Assembly: GCF_000242615.2 (NCBI RefSeq)
Contig: NZ_KI912268.1
Location: 1,478,000-1,541,999 of the forward strand
Direction: 5' to 3'
From: Holophaga foetida DSM 6591
GTDB lineage: Bacteria > Acidobacteriota > Holophagae > Holophagales > Holophagaceae
Length of the DNA: 64,000 nucleotides
Each line of letters opens with the position of its first letter. The first letter of the stretch is position 1. Positions 43,388 to 52,313 of the stretch are shown here, one piece after another. The translations under genes were made by a program, and so were the position numbers. Under the pieces are notes generated by a model. That model had not been told where the DNA came from and did no database searches. It saw only the letters and a list, made by a program, of their open reading frames with translations.

Positions 43388-44749
43388 TTACTTCTTGGGC
43401 AGGATGGGGTAGGCGCCGTTGAAGCAGGCATAGCAGAAGCCCTGGCCCCCCGGATCCGTCATGGCGGTCTGGAGATCCTCCTCGGTGAGATAGCCGAGGG
43501 AGTCGGCCCCCAGGAATTCCCGGATCTCCTCCACCGTATGGTTGGCGGCGATGAGATGCTCCCGGCTGGGGGTATCGATGCCGTAGAAGCAGCTGTGGGT
43601 GGTGGGGGGGCTGGAGATGCGCAAGTGCACCTCGGCGGCCCCGGCTTCCTTCACCATCTGGACGATCTTCCGGCTGGTGGTGCCCCGGACGATGCTGTCG
43701 TCCACCAGGACCACCCGCTTGCCCTTGAGGAGCTCCCGGACGGGGTTCAGTTTGATCTTCACACCGAAGGAGCGGATGCTCTGCTTCGGCTCAATGAAGG
43801 TGCGGCCTACGTAGTGGTTGCGGATCAGGCCGAACTCGAAGGGGGCCCCGCAGGCCTCGGCATACCCAAGGGCGGCGCTCACGCCGGAGTCGGGCACCGG
43901 CACCACCAGGTCCACCTCGGCGGGATAGCGCTTGGCCAGAAGGCGTCCCATCTCACGGCGGGTGCCCATGACGGAACGACTGAAGACGAAGGAATCGGGC
44001 CGGGCGAAGTAGACATGCTCGAAGACACAGGGCTTGGGTTCGATCCCGCTGACGGGATGGCGGGAGCGCATCCCTTCTGCGTCCACGATCAGGAGTTCTC
44101 CGGGCTGGATCTCCCGCTCATATTCAGCCCCCACCAGGTCAAAGGCGCAGCTCTCGCTGGAGAAGACCACGGCATCGCCCAGCTTGGCCAGGGAAAGGGG
44201 ACGGAAGCCCCGGGGATCCCGGGCGGCCATGATCTGTGTATCACTCAGGATCAGCAGGGAGAAGGCGCCCTCGACCTGGCGGAGGGCCTCCACGACGGCG
44301 TCCTCAAGGGTGGCGGCGCAGGCCCGGTTGATGAGGGCCAGTATCACTTCGGAGTCGGAAGGACTGGTGAAGACCTGTCCCTGCTCGATCAGGCGACGCC
44401 GCAAGACCTCGGTGTTGGTCAGGTTGCCGTTATGGCAGAGAGCCACTTGGCCGAAGCGCCCCTGCACCAGGAAGGGGTGAGCGGCGGAGGCCACATTGCC
44501 TCCGGTGGTGGAGTAGCGGGTGTGGCCGATGGCCGCATCCCCCGAAAGGCGGTCCAGCGTCTCGGGGCTGAAGACATCCGCCACATAGCCCTGAGCCTTG
44601 TGGAGCAGAAGCTCCGTCGCCCCGCGTGAACAGATGCCAGCAGCCTCCTGGCCCCGGTGCTGGAGGGCATAGAGCCCCAGATAGGTCTGGCGCGAAGCCT
44701 CTGGATGCGGCCAGATGCCGAAAACGCCACACTCGTCCTTGAAAGCCAT
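43388..44749 (-). CDS. purF: Amidophosphoribosyltransferase
   Basis: First committed step of purine synthesis: PRPP plus glutamine to phosphoribosylamine. 453 residues. The glutaminase nucleophile Cys7 lies in KDECGVFGIW, so only six residues must be removed to expose it. LQHRGQEAAGI and GHTRYSTTGG follow. The PRPP loop is VVLVDDSIVRGTTSRKIV, and late cysteines (SCFYGID, CYACF) suggest the iron-sulfur type, as in Bacillus. ATG at 44749 behind GGGGGAAATT. Confidence 0.95.
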   Translation of the reverse strand: MAFKDECGVFGIWPHPEASRQTYLGLYALQHRGQEAAGICSRGATELLLHKAQGYVADVFSPETLDRLSGDAAIGHTRYSTTGGNVASAAHPFLVQGRFGQVALCHNGNLTNTEVLRRRLIEQGQVFTSPSDSEVILALINRACAATLEDAVVEALRQVEGAFSLLILSDTQIMAARDPRGFRPLSLAKLGDAVVFSSESCAFDLVGAEYEREIQPGELLIVDAEGMRSRHPVSGIEPKPCVFEHVYFARPDSFVFSRSVMGTRREMGRLLAKRYPAEVDLVVPVPDSGVSAALGYAEACGAPFEFGLIRNHYVGRTFIEPKQSIRSFGVKIKLNPVRELLKGKRVVLVDDSIVRGTTSRKIVQMVKEAGAAEVHLRISSPPTTHSCFYGIDTPSREHLIAANHTVEEIREFLGADSLGYLTEEDLQTAMTDPGGQGFCYACFNGAYPILPKK

Positions 44750-44791
44750 AATTTCCCCCAAGCTCCAGAATACCCGAGGATCCGGACTGCT

Positions 44792-45391
44792 CTACCGCAG
44801 CTCCACCCGTTCTTCGAGGAACGTGATCCCCTCCACCTCCCCTGGCAGCTCCGCGAGCTGGGCCAGGGTCTTCAACAGAACCGTACCCTCCTCGGCCGGA
44901 GCCGCATGGGCGGGCAGGTCCACTCGCTCAAGCTGCAGCTCCACGGAATGGAGGTCCCCGGAAGCGAATCGGCCACTCAGGTAGGAGAGCGCCAGCACGC
45001 CAGGTTTCACTTCCACCAGATAGGCGTATATGCCCCCTTTGGGAGAGGTCTGGACATCCCATACCGGACAGAGGCGCTTCCCGTAACGGATCACCGCCCC
45101 TCGACGGGAGGTCCCCGGGCCGGGCCCCGCGAAGTAGAGCAGGCGCTCAACCCTGGCGAGGGCACCCCGCACGGAACCGGAAGGGGATTCCACCTGCCAG
45201 CCCCCCAGACGGGGAGGCTTCACCCGGTTGCGGGTGCGGACAACCGGGGTGGGCACCAGGCGGAAACGCCCTTCCACAGCCTCGGAGTCACCCTGAAACT
45301 GGATGCGGAAACGGTATGAGAGGCCCTCCGGGGTCCCCGCAAACAGACTAGCACTCAGCATCCATGCGCCCAGGGCGCCAAACATCCTCAT
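44792..45391 (-). CDS. Exported protein of unknown function
   Basis: A 199-residue protein with an N-terminal signal peptide (MRMFGALGAWMLSASLFA, cut likely after GTPEG or FAG). The mature chain is rich in beta-strand-like alternation and has the phrase GLSYRFRIQFQGDSEAVEGR. No family recognised. It stands between purF and a lipoprotein gene on the same strand, both adjacent to a hybrid histidine kinase. Confidence 0.6.
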   Translation of the reverse strand: MRMFGALGAWMLSASLFAGTPEGLSYRFRIQFQGDSEAVEGRFRLVPTPVVRTRNRVKPPRLGGWQVESPSGSVRGALARVERLLYFAGPGPGTSRRGAVIRYGKRLCPVWDVQTSPKGGIYAYLVEVKPGVLALSYLSGRFASGDLHSVELQLERVDLPAHAAPAEEGTVLLKTLAQLAELPGEVEGITFLEERVELR

Positions 45392-45423
45392 CTACAGCCA
45401 CCAACTGGGATTCAGCATAGCCG

Positions 45424-45942
45424 CTACTTCCGAACCTCGAAACTCGAAAGGAAGGCCTGTCCCCTGGGATCGGCAGCCTTGCCCGTCGTGGCCTGGGCAT
45501 GGTGCAGGCGGGCGCGGCGCACCACCACGATGCCCTCCACGGAGGCACCGGTGGGCACGGTGGCCCGATAGCGGAAACCCGGTCCCTGGGCCGGACTCAG
45601 GTCGGTGCGGGTGAAGCCCCCGAAGCGCTTCTTCATCCATTCGGCAAAGGTGTCCAGGACCGCAGCGGAGCTTGTGCCACCCTTGGCGCCCTGGGGAAGA
45701 TTGCCCACGCTCACATGGCAGGTGACATCCAGACGCCCCGGGGGCGCATAGGCGGTGCTGAACCATTCAATCTCGCCATAGGGCGTCTGCTCCGAGTATT
45801 TGGCCATCCGGGCCTCGCCAGGGAAGACGGCCTTGACCCCGAGAGAGGCATCATCCAGGGTGAAGGGTTTTTCCGCCTGACAGGCCAGGATCCCGAGGAG
45901 CCCCAGTCCAGCCAGGGCAAGTCCGCCTCTCCGCCAGCTCAT
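45424..45942 (-). CDS. Putative lipoprotein
   Basis: A 172-residue protein; the N-terminus GGLALAGLGLLGILACQAEK has a lipobox (ILAC) with Cys21 as the lipidated residue. The rest (VKAVFPGEARMAKYSEQTPYGE, then FRYRATVPTGASVEGIVVVR) resembles small periplasmic proteins with no assigned role. It overlaps the hybrid histidine kinase stop/start by four bases. Confidence 0.65.
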   Translation of the reverse strand: MSWRRGGLALAGLGLLGILACQAEKPFTLDDASLGVKAVFPGEARMAKYSEQTPYGEIEWFSTAYAPPGRLDVTCHVSVGNLPQGAKGGTSSAAVLDTFAEWMKKRFGGFTRTDLSPAQGPGFRYRATVPTGASVEGIVVVRRARLHHAQATTGKAADPRGQAFLSSFEVRK

Positions 45943-47591
45943 CCCAAACTCCCTTCCCGTTGCCCCAGGACCTCCCGGACCACCCCCAGAGCATCCCGCA
46001 GCTTGCAGGGCTTGGGAAGGAATCCTGCCAAGCCCTTCCCGTCAAAGGCGGCAGTGGCTTCCTCCCGGCTGTAGCCGCTCATGAGCACCACCGGGATTTC
46101 CGGAGAAAGACTGCGGATCCCCTCCAGGACCTCCTGCCCCCCCATCCTGGGCATGGTCAGATCCAGAAGCACCAGGGAGATGGAATGGCGGTGGCGCAGG
46201 AACAGATCGAAGCCCTCCACCCCATCCCCGCCCTCCATCACCCGGAAGCCCTGGCCCTCCAGCCCCTGGCGAAGGATGTGGCGGATATCAGGATCATCGT
46301 CCATCACCAGGATCGTGGCGGGGGTATCGGCAGAGGCATCCCGCTCTCCCTCGAGAAACGCGGGCTTCCCTGGCGCAGCGGGAAGGCGGAGCGTGTATGT
46401 GCTGCCCTTCCCCGACTGGCTCTCGACACGGAACTCGCCCCCGTGGACCTGGGCGATGCTCCGCACCGCCGCCAGCCCGGAATCAGGCCCGGTATCAGGG
46501 TGGGGAGGGTCAAAGAGTCGCTCCAGGGCGGCCTTCTGGAGCCCCGGCCCCTGGTCCTCCAGGCGGATGCACACCCGATCGGGCCCTTCACAGAGGGTCC
46601 GAAGGGTGATGACCCCTCCCTGCCCCTCCAGGATCCCCACGGAGTGGGTGAGGATCTGGAGCAGGGCGTGGCGCAGCTGCCCCTCGTCCCCGTGGATGGG
46701 GGGCAGGTCGGACTGGAATTCCGTCTCGAAGGCCACGCTATCCGGCACCATGGCCTCCAGTTGGGGCAGGGAGCCCCGGATGAGGGCGTCGAGGGAAATC
46801 CGACCGATACGGATCCGCCCCGGACCGACCTGTGCCGCCAGTTTCCCGCACAGTTCCCTCCCCCGCTCCAAGAGTCCCAGCAGCCTGCCCCGAGGGGCCT
46901 CGGCCTCCAGGATCTCCGAGTATCCCTGGATGCCCATGAGGACATTGTTCAGATCATGCAGGGTCCCGCGTGCGAGGGAGGCGACGGTTTCCAGCTTCTG
47001 GATCCGCGCCTGGGCTGCCTCCAGGGAGCGTTCCGCACTGATCTCCCTCATCACCAGCAGAGAAGCCCTCCCACCGGGCCTCCGCATGAGCATCCGGCGG
47101 CAGTGCAGCCAGCGCCAAGCCCCGTGGTTGTCCTTCATCCGGAAGACGAGGTCACCCGGGGCCTCTTCCCGGCATTGGAGCTGAGTCCTCACCCTGGGCA
47201 CTTCCTCGGGATGCACAAGGGCCAGGAGATGCTCCAGCCCCCCCGCCAGGAAGGCCTCCCGGGCATGGCCCAGCGACTCCGACAAGGCCGCGTTCACGTA
47301 CAGGAAGCGCTCACCCTCTAGCAGGGCGTGGATCTCCGACGAGAGCCCGGCCACACCTTCAAGGTAATCCTCATTCTGATCCAGGGTGACCTGGAGCAGC
47401 TCCAGGCGCTGGGCATGGGCTCGGACCACCAGGAGAGAGAGGCCGCCCAGCACCGCCACCACCAGGGCCGGTCCCCACCCCATGGCCTGGAAGAGGCCCG
47501 CCGTCACAAGGAGAAAGACCGCCACCAGCAGGCCGGTCATCAGGGCAAGGGATCGGTTCGACATGGAATTCATGGAAATCATTTCGGCCAA
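45939..47591 (-). CDS. Hybrid histidine kinase with PAS domain and receiver
   Basis: A 550-residue membrane protein. Two N-terminal helices (MTGLLVAVFLLVTAGLF, and WGPALVVAVLGGLSLLVVRA) are followed by a PAS-type sensor. The dimerisation helix carries the phosphoacceptor His in TLHDLNNVLMGIQGY. Next comes a HATPase region (GLGLAAVRS-like: PDSGLAAVRSIAQVHGG). Last is a receiver domain with LLDLTMPRMGG (phospho-Asp), DDD acidic pocket and late Lys (GFLPKPC). Start unsure: TTG 47591 has GGAGG 3 bases before it; ATG 47582 or 47573 are alternatives. Confidence 0.85.
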   Translation of the reverse strand: MAEMISMNSMSNRSLALMTGLLVAVFLLVTAGLFQAMGWGPALVVAVLGGLSLLVVRAHAQRLELLQVTLDQNEDYLEGVAGLSSEIHALLEGERFLYVNAALSESLGHAREAFLAGGLEHLLALVHPEEVPRVRTQLQCREEAPGDLVFRMKDNHGAWRWLHCRRMLMRRPGGRASLLVMREISAERSLEAAQARIQKLETVASLARGTLHDLNNVLMGIQGYSEILEAEAPRGRLLGLLERGRELCGKLAAQVGPGRIRIGRISLDALIRGSLPQLEAMVPDSVAFETEFQSDLPPIHGDEGQLRHALLQILTHSVGILEGQGGVITLRTLCEGPDRVCIRLEDQGPGLQKAALERLFDPPHPDTGPDSGLAAVRSIAQVHGGEFRVESQSGKGSTYTLRLPAAPGKPAFLEGERDASADTPATILVMDDDPDIRHILRQGLEGQGFRVMEGGDGVEGFDLFLRHRHSISLVLLDLTMPRMGGQEVLEGIRSLSPEIPVVLMSGYSREEATAAFDGKGLAGFLPKPCKLRDALGVVREVLGQREGSLG

Positions 47592-47642
47592 TTCCCTCCC
47601 CGCCTGAATCGGAGACAGAATAGGGAATCAGGAGGGCGGATC

Positions 47643-48740
47643 ATGAGAGCAGGCCGGATCATGGGAGTGACGGCACTGGTGCTGGCAGGCGTTCTTGCGG
47701 GCTGGTGCGGCGGGCAGGCGCTCAGACATCCCTCCACATCGCCACGCCCCATCGACCCCCGCGGGCCCCTGGGCCCCCAGGAGCAGGCCCTCATCGACCA
47801 GTTCAAGGCCGCCCGCAGCTCCGTGGTCTACATCACCTCCATCGCCTACCAGCGGGACTGGCTCTCCTTCGATGTCCAGGCCGTGGCCACGGGCACGGGC
47901 TCGGGCTTCGTCTGGGACGAGGCCGGACACATCGTCACCAACTTCCATGTCATCCAGAACGCCCAGGAGTTCGAAGTGACCTTCGCCAACCAGGAGACCC
48001 ACCGGGCCAAGGTGGTGGGCGTGGCCCCCGAAAAGGATCTGGCGGTGCTCCGGCTGGTGACCCCGCCCAGGGAGCTGCGCCCCATCCCCATCGGCACCTC
48101 CTCGGACCTCCAGGTGGGACAGAGCGTCATCGCCATCGGCAACCCCTTCGGGCTCGACCAGACCCTCACCACCGGCATCATCTCGGCCCTGGGCCGTGAG
48201 ATCCAGAGCCCCGCCCGGCGCCACATCATGGGGGTCATCCAGACGGACGCCGCCATCAATCCCGGCAACTCCGGCGGCCCTCTCCTGGACAGCGCGGGCC
48301 GACTGGTAGGCGTCAACACGGCCATCCAGAGCACCAGCGGCAGCAGCGCGGGAATCGGCTTCGCCGTGCCCGTGGATATCGTCAACCGGGTGGTGCCCCA
48401 GCTCATCGCCCACGGCCAGAACCCCCAGCCCGAACCAGGATTCACCCCCCTGCCCGCTGCCTACGCCAGCTACTTCAAGGCCCCCGAAGGCGTGGTGGTG
48501 CTGAAGGTCACCCCAGGGAGCCCTGCCGAGCGGGCCGGTCTCCGGGGCCTCACGCGCAGCGGCAACCGCTACATCCTGGGGGATGTCATCCTCTCCATGA
48601 ATGGCAAGCCCACCCCCGACTGGAACCGATTCCTGGACCGCCTCTACGAGGAACCCATCGGATCGACAGTGACCCTGGAGGTGCAGAACCAGGGGCAGAA
48701 ACGAAGGGTGTCCTTCAGGATTGAAGCAGCGGCGTTGTAA
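47643..48740 (+). CDS. Trypsin-like periplasmic serine protease (DegP/HtrA family)
   Basis: A 365-residue envelope protease. N-terminal signal or anchor helix (MGVTALVLAGVLAGWCGG). Protease triad: His in HIVTNFHVIQN, Asp in EKDLAVLRLV and Ser in NPGNSGGPLLD. One PDZ domain at the C-terminus (GVVVLKVTPGSPAERAGLRG). ATG at 47643 behind AGGAGGG. Divergent from the histidine kinase with 51 bases between, a plausible stress-response arrangement. Confidence 0.92.
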   Translation: MRAGRIMGVTALVLAGVLAGWCGGQALRHPSTSPRPIDPRGPLGPQEQALIDQFKAARSSVVYITSIAYQRDWLSFDVQAVATGTGSGFVWDEAGHIVTNFHVIQNAQEFEVTFANQETHRAKVVGVAPEKDLAVLRLVTPPRELRPIPIGTSSDLQVGQSVIAIGNPFGLDQTLTTGIISALGREIQSPARRHIMGVIQTDAAINPGNSGGPLLDSAGRLVGVNTAIQSTSGSSAGIGFAVPVDIVNRVVPQLIAHGQNPQPEPGFTPLPAAYASYFKAPEGVVVLKVTPGSPAERAGLRGLTRSGNRYILGDVILSMNGKPTPDWNRFLDRLYEEPIGSTVTLEVQNQGQKRRVSFRIEAAAL

Positions 48741-48832
48741 GCTGTCCGGATCCAAACTCCAGGGATGGGGTGTCCCGACCGATGAGCCCCGGGCAGGGGG
48801 CGACCAATCCCTGCTTTTCATAAGAGACGGCC

Positions 48833-49075
48833 ATGAAAACCAGACTGATCAAAGGCACGTTGTTGACCGTGATGGCAGTAGCCAGCCTCGGCATGACCCT
48901 GGGCTGCCTCATTCGTCCCATAGGCCCCGGCGGAATGGGAGGTCGGGATCGTGGGGACCGCTATGAATCCGAGGATTCGGGCCGCCGGGGCCGGGACAGG
49001 GACAGGGACCGCCATCACTCCGACGGTGACCGCGACCAGAGAGGCGATCGGGACCGCGACGAGGATCGGCGCTGA
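48833..49075 (+). CDS. Small Arg/Asp-rich exported protein
   Basis: An 80-residue protein. The first 28 residues form a signal-like helix with an LGC segment (ASLGMTLGCLIRP), which might be a lipid anchor. The rest alternates Arg, Asp, His and Gly (repeated RD and DR pairs), suggesting a flexible charged tail. Ribosome-binding site is poor. I do not know a function. It converges with mqnD, 3 bases apart. Confidence 0.5.
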   Translation: MKTRLIKGTLLTVMAVASLGMTLGCLIRPIGPGGMGGRDRGDRYESEDSGRRGRDRDRDRHHSDGDRDQRGDRDRDEDRR

Positions 49076-49078
49076 GCG

Positions 49079-49891
49079 TCAGCCCTGGATCCAGACCGGC
49101 GAGAGCCCCAGGAGCACCTCCACGGCCTTCCGCCCGCGCTCCCCGGGATCCTCGGTGAAGTCGTTGACCCAGGCCTGGACGTAGCGGCTCACCATCTCGC
49201 GATCCATGCCCCGGCCGAAGCCCTGGGAGTAGTCCACGCTCTCCCAGTGGCGCTGCCGAGCCATAACCACGCTCTTGCGCATGAGGCGGGCGAACTGGGC
49301 CTTGAGCTCCTCCGGCAGATCCTTCCGGATGGCGTTGCCCCCCATGGGGAGGGGCAGATCGTAGTTATCCTTCCACCAGGCCCCCAGGTCGACCATCAGG
49401 TGGAGGCCCCGTTCCTGGTACATCAGCTGGCTTTCGTGGATCAGAAGCCCGGCGTCGTAGTTCCCGGCTTCCACTTCCTCCATGATGCGATCGAAGGACA
49501 CAAGGGCCACATCCAGGCCGGGGCGCCACTTGCGAAGGCTCAGATAGGCGCTGGTGCGCTTCCCGGGAATGGCCACGACGGTATCGTCCAGCTCCTCCGG
49601 GGTCATGGGACGACGAGTGACCACCAGGGGCCCGGTGCCCTCCTGGATGCTGCTGCCAGCCGTCAGCAGATCGTAGCGATCCCGGATCTCGGGATAGACG
49701 CCGAAGCTGATGGCGGTGACATCGTAGCGGCTCTCAAGGGATTCATGGTTCAGGGTCTCGATGTCCTTCCGCACGAATTCGAAATCGAAACCGGCGCGGT
49801 CCGGGTCCTCGTCGAGCCATCCCAGGGCCAGGGGGGCCATCATGTAGGCGTCGTCGGAGTCTGGGCTGTGGGCGATGACAAAACGGGTCAT
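49079..49891 (-). CDS. mqnD: 1,4-dihydroxy-6-naphthoate synthase (futalosine menaquinone pathway)
   Basis: Converts cyclic de-hypoxanthine futalosine to 1,4-dihydroxy-6-naphthoate. The 270-residue protein opens FVIAHSPDSDDAYMMAPLAL and has EVEAGNYDAGLLIHESQL and LPLPMGGNAIRKDL, typical of MqnD/MqnA periplasmic-binding-like folds; the SPDSDDA start favours MqnD over MqnA. Implies menaquinone through chorismate-futalosine, hence anaerobic or microaerobic respiration. Start overlaps the TPR gene by four bases. Confidence 0.88.
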   Translation of the reverse strand: MTRFVIAHSPDSDDAYMMAPLALGWLDEDPDRAGFDFEFVRKDIETLNHESLESRYDVTAISFGVYPEIRDRYDLLTAGSSIQEGTGPLVVTRRPMTPEELDDTVVAIPGKRTSAYLSLRKWRPGLDVALVSFDRIMEEVEAGNYDAGLLIHESQLMYQERGLHLMVDLGAWWKDNYDLPLPMGGNAIRKDLPEELKAQFARLMRKSVVMARQRHWESVDYSQGFGRGMDREMVSRYVQAWVNDFTEDPGERGRKAVEVLLGLSPVWIQG

Positions 49892-50397
49892 GGTTCTTCC
49901 TTTCGGGTCAGGGAGGCCAGCTTGGCCTTGACCCGATCAATGGCCTTGGCCGCAACGCCAAAGCCCGGGTTCTCATCCAGGGACTTCCGGTACTGCGCCA
50001 GGGCTTCCTCCAGACGGCCGAAACCCTCGTGGATGCGCCCCAGGTTGTAGTAGGGGAAGCAGTAGTTCTCGTAGCGCTTGGCTTTGAGGGCCATGCGGAG
50101 CCAGGGAACCGCATCCTCGGGCAGCCCCATCTCGAGGAAGTAGGCCCCGATGTCGTTGTACGGGTTCCCGAACTCGGGATCCAGGTCGATGGCCCGATGG
50201 CAGTCGGCGATGGCGGCCTGGTAATCCTTGAGGCCGGACTGGGCCCAGCCCCGGTAGGTGAAGGCCTCGGGGGTGGGGCAGAGCCCGATGGACTGGGTGT
50301 ACAGCTCGATGGCTTCATCCAGTTTGCCCTTCATGTGGGCCTGGTAGGCCTTGCCCACGAGCTCCATGGCTTCCTGTCGCTTATCCTCGTTCTCCAT
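49888..50397 (-). CDS. TPR-repeat protein
   Basis: A 169-residue protein of about four tetratricopeptide repeats (AYQAHMKGKLDEAIELYTQS, AFTYRGWAQSGLKDYQAAIA, FPYYNLGRIHEGFGRLEEAL). No signal peptide, so cytosolic, likely a protein-binding scaffold. It sits upstream of mqnD with a four-base overlap; whether it assists menaquinone synthesis is unknown. Confidence 0.85.
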   Translation of the reverse strand: MENEDKRQEAMELVGKAYQAHMKGKLDEAIELYTQSIGLCPTPEAFTYRGWAQSGLKDYQAAIADCHRAIDLDPEFGNPYNDIGAYFLEMGLPEDAVPWLRMALKAKRYENYCFPYYNLGRIHEGFGRLEEALAQYRKSLDENPGFGVAAKAIDRVKAKLASLTRKEEP

Positions 50398-50450
50398 GGA
50401 AATCAGGATAGGGCATTTCCGCCCCCCATTTCCCTGGCTATCCTCTTCCC

Positions 50451-52313
50451 ATGGCGACCGAGACCCCAGGAACCTACTGTCAGAATTGCTTCACCTGGAA
50501 TCCAGGGGATCGGGAGACCTGCCGAAAATGCGGGACCCGCCTCCTCATTGTGGCCGGGGACCAGGGCTGGGACGACGAGGTCGACAACGAGCAGGACGAC
50601 GATCTCGACGAGCACCTCCTGGAGCGGATCACCGGTCTGGAGGAGAATCTCCGCCGCATCGAGACCTACCTGGAGGCCATCTCGGATCAGCTGGGCAAAC
50701 TGGAGCGCTCCGAGGTCATGCTCCGCAACGGCCTGATGTCCCTGGTGCAGGAGATGGAGCAGAAGGGCCAGCTCGATGGCCACGCCTTCTCCTCCCGCTG
50801 GGAGGAACTGGTGGAGGAGAACCTCCAGCTCATCGGCGCCCGGGAACTCTTCACCCGCTACCGCGCCCGCATCCTCCCCATCGCCAAGCCCAAGTCCATG
50901 AGCCAGCTCCGCCGCGCCCTTCTGGAGACCTCGGCCCTTCTCGACATGGCCAAGCTCCCGGAGGCCGCCAACCGCCTGGCCCAGGCCCTGGCCATGGACT
51001 CCAAGAACTATGAACTGCTATTTACAGTAGCCGCCCTCAAGGAGGTGGCCCAGGATCTGGACGAGGCCGAAAACCTGGTACGCAAGGTCGTCCAGCTCAG
51101 TCCGCGCCATTTCGAGGCCTGGATGCTCCTGGCCAAGCTCCTCCGGGATGATCTTGAGCGGGCCGACGAGGCCATCGAAGCCCTCCACAAGGCTGCCGAG
51201 CTGAGACCCGACGAAGCCGAGCCCCGCATCCAGCTCTGCGAGGTCCTGCTGGACGAGGAGGATCTCCAGGGTGCCCTCGAAGCCGCCACCGATGCCCTCA
51301 ACCTCCAGCGGGACGGCCACACCCTCAGCCTCATGGGGGAGGTGCTCCTGGCCCGGGGCGATGCCGCCAAGGCCATCCCCCTCCTCAAGGAGGCCTCGGT
51401 CTTCCTGCCGGGCGAACTCTTCGTGCGGGAACTCCTGGCGGAGGGCTACCTCCTGGCCGATGAGCGGCCCAAGGCCTTCGCCATCCTCGAGGAGCTGCTC
51501 CGCCAGAACCCCGGGGACCACGAACTGCTCCTGCTGCTGGACGCCGAAAACCCCGCCCAGCTCCGTTCCGCCCGGGGAGGCACCGCCATCTCCCGGATGG
51601 TCCTGGACGAGGTGGAGCTCCTGATCCGGGAGGGAGCCACTGCGGACGCAGCTGTCTGCCTCAAGCCCACCCTCCGCAAGGAGCGCAGCGAAAGGGCCGA
51701 GTTCCTGGAACTCCAGATCGCCTTTCTCAAGCATCCCAAGGCCAACATCTCCAAGGCCCTGGCCTTCGCCGCCTCGAAGCGCCACCCCCGCCTCTGCTTC
51801 CAGGCCCTCCGGCTGGTACTGGATATCCTGATGGAACAGAACGCCGACGATAAGCTCCAGGAGGCCCTGAGCACATACATGACAGCCCACCCCAAGAGCA
51901 GTGGAGCCTGGGAGGCCGCCGTCATCCACCAGGCATGCCGCCTCATGGCCGGGGACATCAGCGATGAAGACCTCCAGGAGGTCAAGCGCCTCCAGGCCAA
52001 TCCCCTGCCCGGCCAGGAGGGCCGCGCCCGCACCCTGCTGGGCCAGTATCTCCTGGACCTCAAGCGCCCTGCGGAGGTCGTGGATCTCCTCGGCCCCGTT
52101 CTCAAGAACGAGCCCACCCTCATCAACCACTTCCAGCTCGGTACCGCCCTGGCCGCCCTGCGCCGGGAAGACGAGGCCTTGGATGTCCTGGAAGCCGGCC
52201 TCGAAGCTGACCCCCATGACCTCCAGGAATCCCAGATCGCCATGGTCCACACCAAGATGAAGGCACTGATCCAGGAACTGGACCAGAGCCTCTCGCAGGA
52301 GCCGCAGGACTAA
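50451..52313 (+). CDS. Zinc ribbon and TPR protein
   Basis: A 620-residue cytosolic protein. N-terminal zinc ribbon CQNCFTWNPGDRETCRKCGT. An acidic linker and coiled coil (ERITGLEENLRRIETYLEAI) follow, then a long array of tetratricopeptide-like repeats (LDEAENLVRKVVQLSPRHFE, ADEAIEALHKAAELRPDEAE, and more). It resembles scaffold proteins with no known role. Converges with guanine deaminase, four bases overlapping. Confidence 0.8.
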   Translation: MATETPGTYCQNCFTWNPGDRETCRKCGTRLLIVAGDQGWDDEVDNEQDDDLDEHLLERITGLEENLRRIETYLEAISDQLGKLERSEVMLRNGLMSLVQEMEQKGQLDGHAFSSRWEELVEENLQLIGARELFTRYRARILPIAKPKSMSQLRRALLETSALLDMAKLPEAANRLAQALAMDSKNYELLFTVAALKEVAQDLDEAENLVRKVVQLSPRHFEAWMLLAKLLRDDLERADEAIEALHKAAELRPDEAEPRIQLCEVLLDEEDLQGALEAATDALNLQRDGHTLSLMGEVLLARGDAAKAIPLLKEASVFLPGELFVRELLAEGYLLADERPKAFAILEELLRQNPGDHELLLLLDAENPAQLRSARGGTAISRMVLDEVELLIREGATADAAVCLKPTLRKERSERAEFLELQIAFLKHPKANISKALAFAASKRHPRLCFQALRLVLDILMEQNADDKLQEALSTYMTAHPKSSGAWEAAVIHQACRLMAGDISDEDLQEVKRLQANPLPGQEGRARTLLGQYLLDLKRPAEVVDLLGPVLKNEPTLINHFQLGTALAALRREDEALDVLEAGLEADPHDLQESQIAMVHTKMKALIQELDQSLSQEPQD

